A DNA stretch of 64,000 bases, taken from positions 1 to 64,000 of the forward strand of contig NZ_MLCL01000022.1 in assembly GCF_001942625.1 (NCBI RefSeq), read 5' to 3'. A model generated the notes under the pieces. The model had not been told where the DNA came from. It saw only the letters and a program-made list of their open reading frames with translations, and did no database searches. Positions 8,959 through 17,965 of the stretch are shown here, piece by piece (positions within the stretch are counted from its first letter, which is position 1; each line of letters opens with the position of its first letter). The translations under genes and the position numbers were made by a program. Source of the stretch: Mycobacterium syngnathidarum (GTDB lineage Bacteria; Actinomycetota; Actinomycetes; Mycobacteriales; Mycobacteriaceae).

Positions 8959-9696
8959 ATGACTGACGAGATCTCCGATTCCGGAGAGCGGTCCGATGAT
9001 GCCCCGGGTGATGTGAACCCGGTCGGAGATGACCTGGGCATCGATGTGGCGACGGTTCCCGAGCTCGAAGACGGTGAGCTGGGGGCCGTGCTGGAAGCGC
9101 TGCTGTTGGTGGTGGACACCCCGGTGACGGTGGATGCGCTGGCCTCGGCGACCGAGCAGCCCGCCTATCGGGTGATGGCCAAACTGCGCCTGATGGCGGA
9201 AGACTTCGCCGCCCGGGACAGTGGCATCGACCTGCGTGAGGCCGCCGGCGGCTGGCGGATGTACACCCGGGCGCGTTACGCCCCGTATGTCGAGCGGCTG
9301 CTGCTCGACGGTGCTCGTTCCAAACTGACCCGCGCTGCCCTGGAGACCTTGGCCGTGGTGGCCTACCGGCAACCGGTGACCCGGGCGCGGGTGAGTGCGG
9401 TGCGCGGCGTCAACGTCGATGCGGTGATGCGGACCCTGGTGGCGCGCGGTCTGATCACCGAGGCGGGCAACGACCCCGACAGCGGCGCGGCCACCTTCGC
9501 CACCACCGAGCTGTTCCTGGAGCGGCTGGGCCTGACCTCGCTGTCCGATCTGCCCGACATCGCGCCACTGCTGCCCGATGTCGACGTGATCGACGATCTG
9601 AGCGAATCACTCGGTGACGAGCCGCGTTTCGCCAAACTCAACGGTGGCTCACCCGGCAACAATCAGCCGCCGGCCTTCGACGTGGACAAGGACTGA
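8959..9696 (+). CDS. scpB: Segregation and condensation protein B
   Basis: This 245-aa partner of ScpA carries two winged-helix domains. The conserved core ALLLVVDTPVT ... LTRAALETLAVVAYRQPVTRARVSAVRGVNVD is clear. An acidic N-terminal extension of about 35 residues and a tail after residue 220 are typical of actinobacterial ScpB. It lies between scpA and the pseudouridine synthase gene, with only 1 nt to the next start. Confidence 0.95.
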   Translation: MTDEISDSGERSDDAPGDVNPVGDDLGIDVATVPELEDGELGAVLEALLLVVDTPVTVDALASATEQPAYRVMAKLRLMAEDFAARDSGIDLREAAGGWRMYTRARYAPYVERLLLDGARSKLTRAALETLAVVAYRQPVTRARVSAVRGVNVDAVMRTLVARGLITEAGNDPDSGAATFATTELFLERLGLTSLSDLPDIAPLLPDVDVIDDLSESLGDEPRFAKLNGGSPGNNQPPAFDVDKD

Positions 9697-9697
9697 C

Positions 9698-10441
9698 ATG
9701 GCTGCTGAAGAAGGCGTACGGCTGCAGAAAGTGTTGTCACAGGCCGGAGTTGCGTCCCGGCGGGTGGCCGAAAGAATGATCACCGATGGCCGTGTCGAGG
9801 TCGACGGCCGGCTGGTGACCGAGCTGGGCACCCGGGTCGACCCGGCGACGGCCGAGATCCGGGTGGACGGTTCGCGGGTGGTGCTCGACGACACCCTGGT
9901 GTATCTGGCGATCAACAAGCCGCGCGGCATGCTGTCCACGATGTCCGACGAGAAAGGCCGGCCGTGCGTCGGAGACCTCGTCGAGCACCGGGTTCGGGGT
10001 AACAAGAAGCTGTTCCACGTCGGCCGGCTCGATGCCGACACCGAGGGCCTGCTGTTGCTGACCAACGACGGCGAGCTCGCCCACCGGCTGATGCATCCGT
10101 CGTACGAGATCCCGAAAACCTATGTGGCGACGGTGATCGGCACGGTGCCGCGGGGGCTGGGCAAGAAGCTGCGCGCCGGTGTCGAACTGGACGACGGCCC
10201 GGCCCACGTCGACGGCTTCGCGGTGGTGGACACGGTTCCGGGCAAGACGCTGGTCAAGGTCACCCTCCACGAGGGCCGCAACCGCATCGTGCGGCGGATG
10301 CTGGCCGCGGTGGACTTTCCGGTGCAGGAACTGGTCCGCACCGACATCGGTTCGGTGGCTCTCGGTGAGCAGCGGCCGGGCAGTATCAGGGCGCTCAGCC
10401 GCAAGGAAATCGGCGAGCTTTATCAGGCGGTGGGAATGTGA
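9698..10441 (+). CDS. RsuA/RluB-family rRNA pseudouridine synthase
   Basis: This 247-aa protein has an N-terminal S4 RNA-binding domain ([21 protein letters not shown]) and a catalytic domain with the family motif [18 protein letters not shown], whose first Asp is the nucleophile. It isomerises a uridine in 23S (or 16S) rRNA. ATG 9698 follows the scpB stop directly. It corresponds to Rv1711. Its TGA overlaps the cmk GTG. Confidence 0.93.
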   Translation: MAAEEGVRLQKVLSQAGVASRRVAERMITDGRVEVDGRLVTELGTRVDPATAEIRVDGSRVVLDDTLVYLAINKPRGMLSTMSDEKGRPCVGDLVEHRVRGNKKLFHVGRLDADTEGLLLLTNDGELAHRLMHPSYEIPKTYVATVIGTVPRGLGKKLRAGVELDDGPAHVDGFAVVDTVPGKTLVKVTLHEGRNRIVRRMLAAVDFPVQELVRTDIGSVALGEQRPGSIRALSRKEIGELYQAVGM

Positions 10442-11124
10442 GCGGATCTCTGGTGGTGGCGGTCGACGGCCCGGCCGGAACCGGAAAGTCCTCGGTTTCA
10501 AGAGGTTTGGCACAAGCGCTGGGTGCGAGCTACCTGGACACGGGTGCGATGTACCGGATCGTCACGCTGGCGGTGCTGCGGGCCGGCGCCGACCTCGACG
10601 ATGCCGAGGCGATCGACGCGGTGGCGTCGGGCGCGGTCATCGGCGTGGGTTCGGATCCCGGTGAGGACCGCGCCTATCTGGCCGGCGAAGATGTCTCCGC
10701 CGAGATCCGTGGCGACGAGGTGACCCGTGCGGTGTCGGCCGTTTCCGCTGTGCCCGGGGTGCGTGCCCGGCTGGTCGATCTGCAGCGCGAGTTGGCGTCC
10801 TCGGGTGGGCGCGTGGTGGTCGAGGGACGTGACATCGGCACCGTGGTACTGCCCAAGGCCGACGTCAAGATCTTCCTGACCGCGTCGGCCGAGGAGCGGG
10901 CCCGGCGACGCAATGCCCAGAACATCGCGAGCGGTCTGCCCGACGATTACGAGACCGTGCTCGCCGACGTGCAGCGCCGCGACCACCTCGATTCCACTCG
11001 CGCCGTGTCGCCGTTGCGCGCGGCTGACGATGCCCTGGTGGTCGACACCAGCGACATGGACCAAACACAGGTCGTGGCACATCTTCTCGACCTGGTGACC
11101 CAGCATGCGGGGGTACGGCGATGA
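10438..11124 (+). CDS. cmk: Cytidylate kinase
   Basis: This 228-aa kinase phosphorylates CMP and dCMP with ATP. The P-loop is [15 protein letters not shown] at residues about 11-25. The conserved [24 protein letters not shown] and the [15 protein letters not shown] end region identify Cmk. GTG 10438 overlaps the upstream stop by 4 nt, and its own stop overlaps the der ATG, so the genes form a tightly coupled operon. Confidence 0.96.
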   Translation: MSGSLVVAVDGPAGTGKSSVSRGLAQALGASYLDTGAMYRIVTLAVLRAGADLDDAEAIDAVASGAVIGVGSDPGEDRAYLAGEDVSAEIRGDEVTRAVSAVSAVPGVRARLVDLQRELASSGGRVVVEGRDIGTVVLPKADVKIFLTASAEERARRRNAQNIASGLPDDYETVLADVQRRDHLDSTRAVSPLRAADDALVVDTSDMDQTQVVAHLLDLVTQHAGVRR

Positions 11125-12533
11125 ACGTCTCTGAAGGAGACGGCACCTGGTCGGACGAAAGCGACTGGGAGTTCAGTGACGAAGTCGCCGAGGTGCTGGA
11201 GGAGGCCGCCACGCCGCCGCCGGTGCTGGCTGTCGTCGGTCGGCCCAACGTCGGGAAATCGACTCTGGTGAACCGGATCCTGGGTCGTCGCGAAGCCGTC
11301 GTGCAGGACATCCCCGGGGTCACCCGCGACCGGGTGTCCTACGACGCGAACTGGTTGGGCCGCCGGTTCATGGTGCAGGACACCGGCGGCTGGGAGCCCG
11401 ACGCCAAAGGCCTTCAGCAGCTGGTGGCCGATCAGGCGCTGGTGGCGATGCGGACGGCCGACGCGATCATCCTCGTCGTCGACGCCGTCGTCGGCGCCAC
11501 CTCGGCCGACGAGGCGGCGGCCCGGATGCTGCGCAAGTCGGGCAAGCCGGTTTTCTTGGCGGCCAACAAGGTTGACACCCAACGCGGCGAATCCGATGCC
11601 GCGGCGCTGTGGTCGCTGGGCATCGGTGAGCCGCACTCGATCAGTGCCATGCACGGGCGCGGCGTCGCCGATCTGCTCGACACCGTGATGGAGAAGCTGC
11701 CCGAGGTCTCGGAGGTGGCCGGCAGCGGTGGCGGAGGGCCACGCCGCGTGGCATTGGTGGGCAAGCCGAACGTCGGTAAGAGCTCGCTGCTGAACCGACT
11801 GGCCGGCGACGAGCGCTCGGTGGTGCACGATGTCGCGGGCACCACGGTGGACCCCGTCGACTCGCTGATCGAATTGGGCGGCAAGACTTGGCGTTTCGTC
11901 GACACCGCGGGTTTGCGGCGCAAGGTCGGCCAGGCCAGCGGGCACGAGTTCTACGCCTCGGTGCGCACCCACGGCGCGATCGATGCGGCCGAGGTGGCGA
12001 TCATGCTGATCGACGCCTCTCAGCCGCTGACCGAGCAGGACCTACGGGTGTTGTCGATGGTGATCGATGCCGGCCGGGCTCTGGTCATCGCGTTCAACAA
12101 ATGGGACTTGGTCGACGAGGACCGGCGGTACCTGCTGGACAAGGAGATCGACCGCGAACTGGTCCAGGTGCAGTGGGCGCCGCGGGTCAACATCTCGGCG
12201 ATGACCGGTCGGGCCGTGCAGAAGCTGGTGCCGGCCCTGGAGACCTCGCTGGCGTCCTGGGACAAGCGGATCTCGACCGGCCAGCTCAACAACTTCCTCA
12301 AAGAGATCGTGGCCGCGACGCCGCCGCCGGTGCGTGGCGGCAAGCAGCCCAAGATCCTGTTCGCCACCCAGGCCGCCACGCGGCCGCCGACTTTCGTGTT
12401 GTTCACCTCCGGATTCCTGGAGGCCGGCTATCGCCGGTTCCTGGAGCGCCGACTGCGTGAGCAGTTCGGCTTCGAGGGCAGCCCGGTGCGGATCAATGTC
12501 CGGGTCCGGGAGAAGCGCGGAGCGAAGCGCTAG
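11121..12533 (+). CDS. der: Ribosome-assembly GTPase Der (EngA)
   Basis: This 470-aa GTPase has two consecutive G domains, the hallmark of Der: G1 motifs GRPNVGKST near residue 40 and GKPNVGKSS near residue 215, each with DTGGW/DTAGL and NKVD/NKWD motifs. A C-terminal KH-like domain follows. It acts in 50S subunit maturation. An acidic leader of about 30 residues precedes the first G domain. ATG 11121 overlaps the cmk stop. Confidence 0.96.
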   Translation: MNVSEGDGTWSDESDWEFSDEVAEVLEEAATPPPVLAVVGRPNVGKSTLVNRILGRREAVVQDIPGVTRDRVSYDANWLGRRFMVQDTGGWEPDAKGLQQLVADQALVAMRTADAIILVVDAVVGATSADEAAARMLRKSGKPVFLAANKVDTQRGESDAAALWSLGIGEPHSISAMHGRGVADLLDTVMEKLPEVSEVAGSGGGGPRRVALVGKPNVGKSSLLNRLAGDERSVVHDVAGTTVDPVDSLIELGGKTWRFVDTAGLRRKVGQASGHEFYASVRTHGAIDAAEVAIMLIDASQPLTEQDLRVLSMVIDAGRALVIAFNKWDLVDEDRRYLLDKEIDRELVQVQWAPRVNISAMTGRAVQKLVPALETSLASWDKRISTGQLNNFLKEIVAATPPPVRGGKQPKILFATQAATRPPTFVLFTSGFLEAGYRRFLERRLREQFGFEGSPVRINVRVREKRGAKR

Positions 12534-12599
12534 CGGAGCGACCATCCAGCACGGCGCACCCAAGAAGCGCTGACCCCTCGGGCCGATAGGCTGGCCCGA

Positions 12600-13382
12600 G
12601 TGTCGGTCACCCACATGATCCTGATCGCCCTGGCCGGTGTCGGCGCGGGTGCGATCAACGCCATCGTCGGTTCGGGCACGCTGATCACCTTCCCGACGCT
12701 GGTGGCACTGGGAATTCCACCGGTCACCTCGACGATGTCCAACGCCGTCGGTCTGGTTGCCGGCGGGGTTTCGGGTACCTGGGGCTATCGGCGGGAACTG
12801 CGCGGGCAGTGGAAGCGGCTGCGCTGGCAGATTCCCGGATCACTGATCGGTGCCGGTCTGGGCTCCTGGCTACTGCTGCACCTGCCGGAAAAGGTGTTCG
12901 TCACCGTGGTGCCGGTCCTGCTGATCCTGGCGTTGGTGCTGGTGGTCGTCGGGCCACGGATCCAGGGCTGGGCGCGGCGACGCGCCGAGGCCTCGGGGCA
13001 ATCCGCCGATCACGTGAGTCCGGGTCGCATGGCGGTGCTGGTGATCGGCACGTTCGCCGTCGGTGTCTACGGCGGCTACTTCACCGCGGCCCAGGGGATC
13101 CTGCTGATCGCGGTGATGGGTGCGCTGCTGCCCGAGTCGATGCAGCGCATGAACGCCGCCAAGAACTTGCTGTCGCTGCTGGTAAACATCGTGGCCGCAC
13201 TGGCGTACACGCTCGTGGCGTTCGACCGGATCAGCTGGGCGGCGGCGGGGCTGATCGCGGCCGGTTCACTGATCGGTGGCTTCCTGGGTGCGCACTACGG
13301 TCGGCGGCTGTCGCCCAACGCGTTGCGGGCCGTGATCGTGGTGGTGGGCCTGATCGGGCTGTACCGACTGCTCACGGTCTGA
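12600..13382 (+). CDS. TSUP (TauE/SafE) family membrane permease
   Basis: This 260-aa protein has about eight hydrophobic segments and the TSUP signature GAINAIVGSGTLITFPTL near the N-terminus, repeated in the second half (YGGYFTAAQGILLIA). The family exports sulfite, organosulfonates or related anions. The start is GTG 12600. It is separated from der by 66 bp. A second TSUP gene follows, so the locus may be a two-gene sulfur-anion export locus. Confidence 0.85.
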   Translation: MSVTHMILIALAGVGAGAINAIVGSGTLITFPTLVALGIPPVTSTMSNAVGLVAGGVSGTWGYRRELRGQWKRLRWQIPGSLIGAGLGSWLLLHLPEKVFVTVVPVLLILALVLVVVGPRIQGWARRRAEASGQSADHVSPGRMAVLVIGTFAVGVYGGYFTAAQGILLIAVMGALLPESMQRMNAAKNLLSLLVNIVAALAYTLVAFDRISWAAAGLIAAGSLIGGFLGAHYGRRLSPNALRAVIVVVGLIGLYRLLTV

Positions 13383-13457
13383 GCCCGTTGGTGGGATCCG
13401 GACCGGACTCTTGTAGGCTTGCTCAGTCTGTCTAACGACGAGGGAGAGGGGTGACAG

Positions 13458-13568
13458 GTGGCCGAACGTGCGTACCGCACCGCGCCGTCCGCCCTTGCTG
13501 CTCTCGAGCCGTTCTGGCCGTCTCGCCGGTTGATGGCTTTCGACGAATGGTGTCGCGCGCGCATCTGA
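13458..13568 (+). CDS. Candidate 36-aa upstream ORF
   Basis: GTG 13458 is preceded by AGGGAGAGGG (13441-13450) at 7 nt, one of the strongest ribosome sites in the region. The ORF encodes 36 residues, Arg- and Ala-rich, with one Cys in EWCRARI, and stops 57 nt before the TSUP start at 13626. It could be a regulatory leader peptide for the transporter or a small protein. Polycysteine leaders are known for mycobacterial sulfur genes, but this one has a single Cys, so that analogy is weak. Confidence 0.45.
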   Translation: MAERAYRTAPSALAALEPFWPSRRLMAFDEWCRARI

Positions 13569-13625
13569 TCCGCGCCCGTCAATCGCCAGGTCGATTCACG
13601 ACCACAATCGAAAGCAGCCGAACCC

Positions 13626-14543
13626 ATGCGTTCGCTTCTGATCTTCACGCTCGTCGGCCTGGGAGCCCAGTTGGTCGACGGTGCGCTCGGGATGGCCTTC
13701 GGTGTCACCGCCTCGACCCTCCTGGTTCTCAGCGGCGTGGCTTCGGCGCAGGCCAGCGCCGCAGTGCACCTGGCCGAGGTGGGTACCACCTTGGCGTCGG
13801 CAGTGTCGCACTGGCGCTTCAAGAACATCGACTGGCCGATGGTGGCCAAGCTGGGCCTTCCAGGTGCCGCGGGTGCCTTCGCGGGCGCCACGGTGCTCTC
13901 GTCGCTGTCGACGGAATCGGCCGCACCCCTGATGTCGGCGATCCTGCTGGGCATCGGACTCTACGTGCTGTTGCGTTTCTCGCTGGGCAGGCCGCTGACC
14001 CTGGGGCAGCACGGTACGAGTCACAGCGCGAAGTTCCTTGCCCCACTGGGGTTGTTCGGCGGGTTCATCGACGCGTCGGGCGGCGGCGGCTGGGGCCCGG
14101 TGACCACCAGCACGCTGCTGTCGCGGGGTAAGACCGCGCCCCGTACGGTGATCGGTTCGGTGAGCGCCTCGGAGTTCCTGGTGTCCGTGTCGGCGTCGAT
14201 CGGTTTCCTGATCGGGCTGCGTCAGGAGTTCCTGGAGAACTGGCCGGTGGTGCTCGGACTCATGGTCGGCGGAGTGATCGCCGCACCCGTTGCCGCCTGG
14301 CTGGTGAGCCGGCTGAACCCGGCGCTGCTCGGCACCGCCGTCGGCGGAGTCATCCTGCTGACCAACAGCCAGAAGCTGGTGCACTACTTCGGTGTGCACT
14401 GGCCGTGGTCGACCGGGATCTACGCACTCATCGTGGCAGGGTGGGCGGCCCTGGTGGTTCGCGCTTGGCAGACGTCGCGGGCCCCGCGCGATGTCGACGA
14501 TTCGGTGGTCACCGAGGTCGAGGAACCGGCGGCACGAAGCTAG
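13626..14543 (+). CDS. TSUP (TauE/SafE) family membrane permease
   Basis: This 305-aa permease has eight to nine predicted TM segments with the TSUP signatures VDGALGMAFGVTAS (N-terminal) and GGFIDASGGGGWGPVTTS (middle). It ends in a short acidic cytoplasmic tail. The substrate class is probably sulfite, sulfonate or another small anion. A 36-codon ORF and a 57-nt spacer precede it. Its stop overlaps the convergent GntR gene by 4 nt. Confidence 0.88.
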   Translation: MRSLLIFTLVGLGAQLVDGALGMAFGVTASTLLVLSGVASAQASAAVHLAEVGTTLASAVSHWRFKNIDWPMVAKLGLPGAAGAFAGATVLSSLSTESAAPLMSAILLGIGLYVLLRFSLGRPLTLGQHGTSHSAKFLAPLGLFGGFIDASGGGGWGPVTTSTLLSRGKTAPRTVIGSVSASEFLVSVSASIGFLIGLRQEFLENWPVVLGLMVGGVIAAPVAAWLVSRLNPALLGTAVGGVILLTNSQKLVHYFGVHWPWSTGIYALIVAGWAALVVRAWQTSRAPRDVDDSVVTEVEEPAARS

Positions 14544-15301
14544 CCGTGCCCGGTTGCGGGCTGTGGCAGTCCGACGTACATCGTGTTGTGCAACGAGAGC
14601 ACGTGATTGCGGGCAATCTCTGAGGCCGCCCTGCTGTCGCGTCGGCGCAGTGCCTCCACCAAGTGGGCGTGTTCGAGATTGGACTGGTGCAGGTAGTCGA
14701 TCGGGTAGGGAATGAAGTAGCGGTACAGCCCGTGCAATACATCGCAGTAGGTGTGCATCGCCCAGTCGAGACCGCTTGCCGCCGCGACTGATTCGTGGAA
14801 GCGCTGATCGGCGCTGTGGAAGCCGGTCCAGTCGGTGGTTGCGGCAGCTTCAGCGACGATCGCCGCGAGCGAGTCGAGTTGTTCATCGGTGGCGGCCTGC
14901 GCCGCAGCGGCACAGAGGGCGTCCTCGGCCAGGGCGCGAAGATCGATGAGGCGACGCACCTCGAGCGCATCGGCGCGATACGTCGCCGACGGGCGATCGG
15001 TGGCCGGCGTGGCCTGGACACCGCTGTGCGCGACGAATGTCCCGCCGGCCCGTCCGCGGCGGCGGACCACCAGGCCCTCATCGGCCATCGTCTGCAAGGC
15101 CCGGCGGACAGTGGCAACGCTGACGTCGAGGGCTCCGGCGATGTCAGGTTCGGCGGGCAGCCGTTCTCCACCGACCATGAGCCCCAGTTCCATGGCCAGC
15201 TCGAGGCGGGCCCGGACCGTGTCGGCCGCGCTGAGTCGGGTGATGCCCGCGACAGCGGGGGCGCTCAGCGCCGGATGCGCGTCACCGACCTGCAACGTCA
15301 T
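14540..15301 (-). CDS. GntR-family (FadR-type) transcriptional regulator
   Basis: This 253-aa protein has an N-terminal winged-helix GntR domain at about residues 28-95 (LPAEPDIAGALDVSVATVRRALQTMADEGLV) and a C-terminal all-helical FCD effector domain. It is transcribed divergently from the nitrilase/permease pair, with a palindrome at 15356-15366 in the shared promoter, so it probably regulates uptake and hydrolysis of a nitrogenous compound. The start is ATG at 15299-15301. Confidence 0.88.
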   Translation of the reverse strand: MTLQVGDAHPALSAPAVAGITRLSAADTVRARLELAMELGLMVGGERLPAEPDIAGALDVSVATVRRALQTMADEGLVVRRRGRAGGTFVAHSGVQATPATDRPSATYRADALEVRRLIDLRALAEDALCAAAAQAATDEQLDSLAAIVAEAAATTDWTGFHSADQRFHESVAAASGLDWAMHTYCDVLHGLYRYFIPYPIDYLHQSNLEHAHLVEALRRRDSRAASEIARNHVLSLHNTMYVGLPQPATGHG

Positions 15302-15355
15302 GGCCTCAGGGTACGTGAACTATTGCCATATTTGCTCATGCTGAACTAATATCTC

Positions 15356-15366
15356 GCTAAATTAGC
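15356..15366. promoter_or_regulatory. Operator candidate GCTAA-A-TTAGC
   Basis: An inverted repeat with 5-bp arms sits in the AT-rich divergent promoter, 33 bp before the nitrilase GTG; GCTCAT repeats at 15334 and 15365. It fits a FadR/GntR operator, but this is assigned by position only. Confidence 0.4.
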
Positions 15367-15398
15367 TCATTCTGGGTTATTAACGTGTCGGAGGTCCT

Positions 15399-16289
15399 GT
15401 GTCCGGATCGATCACGGTGGCCGCGGTCCAGGCTGCACCGCTCGACGTGGCGGGGCTGCCGGTATTCGGCCGCGGGGACACCGTCACCCAGTTCGCTGAC
15501 GACGTACTTCGGGTTCGGTCGGCGGTGACGGGTCCGGCGCTGATCGTCTATCCCGAGATTCACCTGTTCGGTACCGAGGACGCCGACATGCCGGCCGCCG
15601 CCGCCGAACCACTGGACGGCCCGCTGACTGCCGCTCTCGGTGAGGTGGCCCGGGCCGCCGACGCCTGGCTGGTTCCGGGCTCCCTGTGTGAACGCGGAGA
15701 GAACGGCGAATTGTTCAACACCGCAACAGTTTTCGCTCCCGACGGACAGCTCGTGGCGTCCTACCGCAAGATCTTCCCCTGGCGGCCGTTCGAGAAGTAC
15801 GCGCCGGGCGACCGTTTCGTCACCGCCGACGTACCTGGAGTCGGCCGACTCGGGCTGTCCATCTGCTACGACGCCTGGTTCCCCGAGGTGGGCCGTCATC
15901 TCGCCTGGATGGGCGCCGACCTGATCGTGAATGTCGTCAAGACCACCACCGAGGACAGGGGTCAGGAGCTGGTGCTTGCCCGCGCCAATTCCATTGTGAA
16001 CCAGGTGTTCACGGTGAGCGTCAACTGCGCCGGACCGGTCGGTAAGGGGTGCAGCATCATCGTCGACCCGGAAGGTGCTGTGCTGCAGGAGACCTCGGGC
16101 GATACCCCCGGCGTGCTATACCAACACATCGACTTCGGAGCCGTTGCCGCCGTACGTGAGCGCGGTACCGCAGGCACCAATCGCATGTGGGAGCAGTTCG
16201 GCCCGTCGGACCGCCCGATCCCGCTTCCGCTCTACGACGGTCGCATCGACCCGCGGAGCTGGTCACCGTCGAACCGCCCCGCCAACTGA
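15399..16289 (+). CDS. Carbon-nitrogen hydrolase (nitrilase superfamily)
   Basis: This 296-aa amidase/nitrilase-fold enzyme shows the Glu-Lys-Cys triad: Glu in VYPEIHLFG, Lys in YRKIFPW and Cys in SICYDAWFPE. It should hydrolyse an amide, carbamoyl or nitrile compound; the substrate is unknown. GTG 15399 has GGAGG at 15390-15394. It is followed 11 nt later by an APC permease and faces a GntR regulator, consistent with a transport-and-hydrolysis unit for an amide-type nitrogen source. Confidence 0.88.
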   Translation: MSGSITVAAVQAAPLDVAGLPVFGRGDTVTQFADDVLRVRSAVTGPALIVYPEIHLFGTEDADMPAAAAEPLDGPLTAALGEVARAADAWLVPGSLCERGENGELFNTATVFAPDGQLVASYRKIFPWRPFEKYAPGDRFVTADVPGVGRLGLSICYDAWFPEVGRHLAWMGADLIVNVVKTTTEDRGQELVLARANSIVNQVFTVSVNCAGPVGKGCSIIVDPEGAVLQETSGDTPGVLYQHIDFGAVAAVRERGTAGTNRMWEQFGPSDRPIPLPLYDGRIDPRSWSPSNRPAN

Positions 16290-16300
16290 AAGGCACCGCC

Positions 16301-17674
16301 ATGACACCACCACCCGCCGGGCAGCCGACTCTGGTGCGCGCCCTCGGGCTGCGTTCGTTGGTGCTCTTCGGTCTGGCCTACATGACGCCGCTGATCGTGC
16401 TCGGCATCTTCGGTGTCGTGGCCTCCACCACCGGCGGAGCATCGGCGTCGGCCTATCTGATCGCGTTGGCGGCCATGCTGTTCACCGCGTCGAGTTACGG
16501 CCGGATGGCGGCCGCATACCCGGTGTCGGGCTCGGCGTACACCTACGTGCGCCGCACCATCGACCCGCGCATCGGATTCCTCACCGGCTGGGCGGTATTG
16601 CTGGACTACCTCTTTCTGCCCATGGTCATCTGGCTGATCGGGGCGGCATATCTGGACGCTCAGTTCCCGGGAGTGCCCGGCTGGTTGTGGGTGCTGGCGT
16701 TCATCCTCGTCACCACCGTGCTCAACGTCGTCGGCATCAAGGTCGCCGACAAGGCCAACTATCTGCTGATGGCGTTCCAGCTGCTCGTCATCGGGTTGTT
16801 CGTGGCATTGTCGGTGGCCTCGGTCGTCCGCAGCGATGGTGCCGGCGGGTTGATCAGCGCCAGCCCGTTCACCGGGGTCGGCGCCGGCATCGGGACAGTG
16901 ACCGCCGGTGCGGCCATCGCCGCCTACTCGTTCCTGGGCTTCGATGCCGTCACCACCTTCACCGAGGAAGCCGTCGAGCCGCGCAAGAACATGCCGCGCG
17001 CCATCTTGCTGATCGCGCTGATCGGCGGCGCCATCTTCCTGGTCATCGCCTACACCACCCAATTGGTGCACCCCGGTGGGGAATTCGACGATTCCTCCTC
17101 GGCCGCACTGGAGATCGCCAAGCAGATCGGCGGCAATCTGTTCGGCGCGGTGTTCCTCGCGGGCCTGATCCTGGCCCAGTTCGCGTCCGGCATCGCCGCA
17201 CAGGCCTCGGCGTCGCGGCTGCTGTTCGCGATGGGCCGCGACGGCAGCCTGCCCCGGTCGGTGTTCGGCACGCTGAGCGCCAAGTTCCGCACCCCGGCGG
17301 CCAACCTGGTGATGGTCGGCGTGGTGGGCCTGCTGGCGATGTTCCTCGACGTGGCGACCTCGACGTCCTTCATCAACTTCGGCGCGTTCGTGGCGTTCAC
17401 CCTCGTGAACGTGTCGGTCATCGTCTACTACTTCCGCCACCGGGCCGCCGGCGAGGCACGCAACCCGCTGCTCTACCTTGTGGCGCCCGCGATCGGAGCA
17501 GTCATCACGTCGCATCTGCTGCTGCAACTCGACAGCCGGGCGATCGTCCTCGGGCTGTGCTGGCTGGGCCTCGGCACCGTCGTGCTGGCCGTGACGAGTC
17601 ACGGTTTCAAGAACCTGCCGCCGGAGATCGCGGTCGACGACGCCGAGGCGGCGACCGCCCAAACCGCGGTGTAG
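16301..17674 (+). CDS. APC-superfamily amino acid/amine permease
   Basis: This 457-aa integral membrane protein has about 12 TM segments and APC features: the N-terminal GLRSLVLFGLAYMTPL helix-1 region, YTYVRRTIDPRIGFLTGW, and AAYSFLGFDAVTTFTEEAVEPRKNMPRAI in helix 6-7. ATG 16301 follows a weak GAAAGG. It probably imports the amide or amine that the upstream nitrilase acts on. It is the last chromosomal protein gene before tRNA-Pro. Confidence 0.9.
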   Translation: MTPPPAGQPTLVRALGLRSLVLFGLAYMTPLIVLGIFGVVASTTGGASASAYLIALAAMLFTASSYGRMAAAYPVSGSAYTYVRRTIDPRIGFLTGWAVLLDYLFLPMVIWLIGAAYLDAQFPGVPGWLWVLAFILVTTVLNVVGIKVADKANYLLMAFQLLVIGLFVALSVASVVRSDGAGGLISASPFTGVGAGIGTVTAGAAIAAYSFLGFDAVTTFTEEAVEPRKNMPRAILLIALIGGAIFLVIAYTTQLVHPGGEFDDSSSAALEIAKQIGGNLFGAVFLAGLILAQFASGIAAQASASRLLFAMGRDGSLPRSVFGTLSAKFRTPAANLVMVGVVGLLAMFLDVATSTSFINFGAFVAFTLVNVSVIVYYFRHRAAGEARNPLLYLVAPAIGAVITSHLLLQLDSRAIVLGLCWLGLGTVVLAVTSHGFKNLPPEIAVDDAEAATAQTAV

Positions 17675-17768
17675 CGAGCGCCGACGTGTGACCGGTGGGG
17701 CGGATTAGAACAAGGACGGGAGGCTACGGTAAGCTTTCGACTCGCTGCCGGTGCAAGCCGGAAGCAAG

Positions 17769-17845
<77 letters not shown>

Positions 17846-17847
17846 TG

Positions 17848-17881
17848 AAAACCCCCTCCGACCAGCATCGGAGGGGGTTTT
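17848..17881 (+). terminator. Intrinsic terminator of tRNA-Pro
   Basis: A 14-bp perfect stem (AAAACCCCCTCCGA / TCGGAGGGGGTTTT) with a 6-nt loop ends in TTTT, directly after the CCA end. It insulates the tRNA from the element. Confidence 0.9.
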
Positions 17882-17965
17882 CTGGTATCTGGGGCTGGAC
17901 CTTTGCGGAACCCACTTCACACCACTTCACACTCAAGGTCATTTATTCGCTTAGAGTTCCCACTC

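Noticed and set aside
16075..17691. Plus-strand frame of 538 codons over the permease
   Set aside because: The permease frame has clear TM segments and APC motifs; this alternative is Arg/His-rich and starts inside the nitrilase gene.
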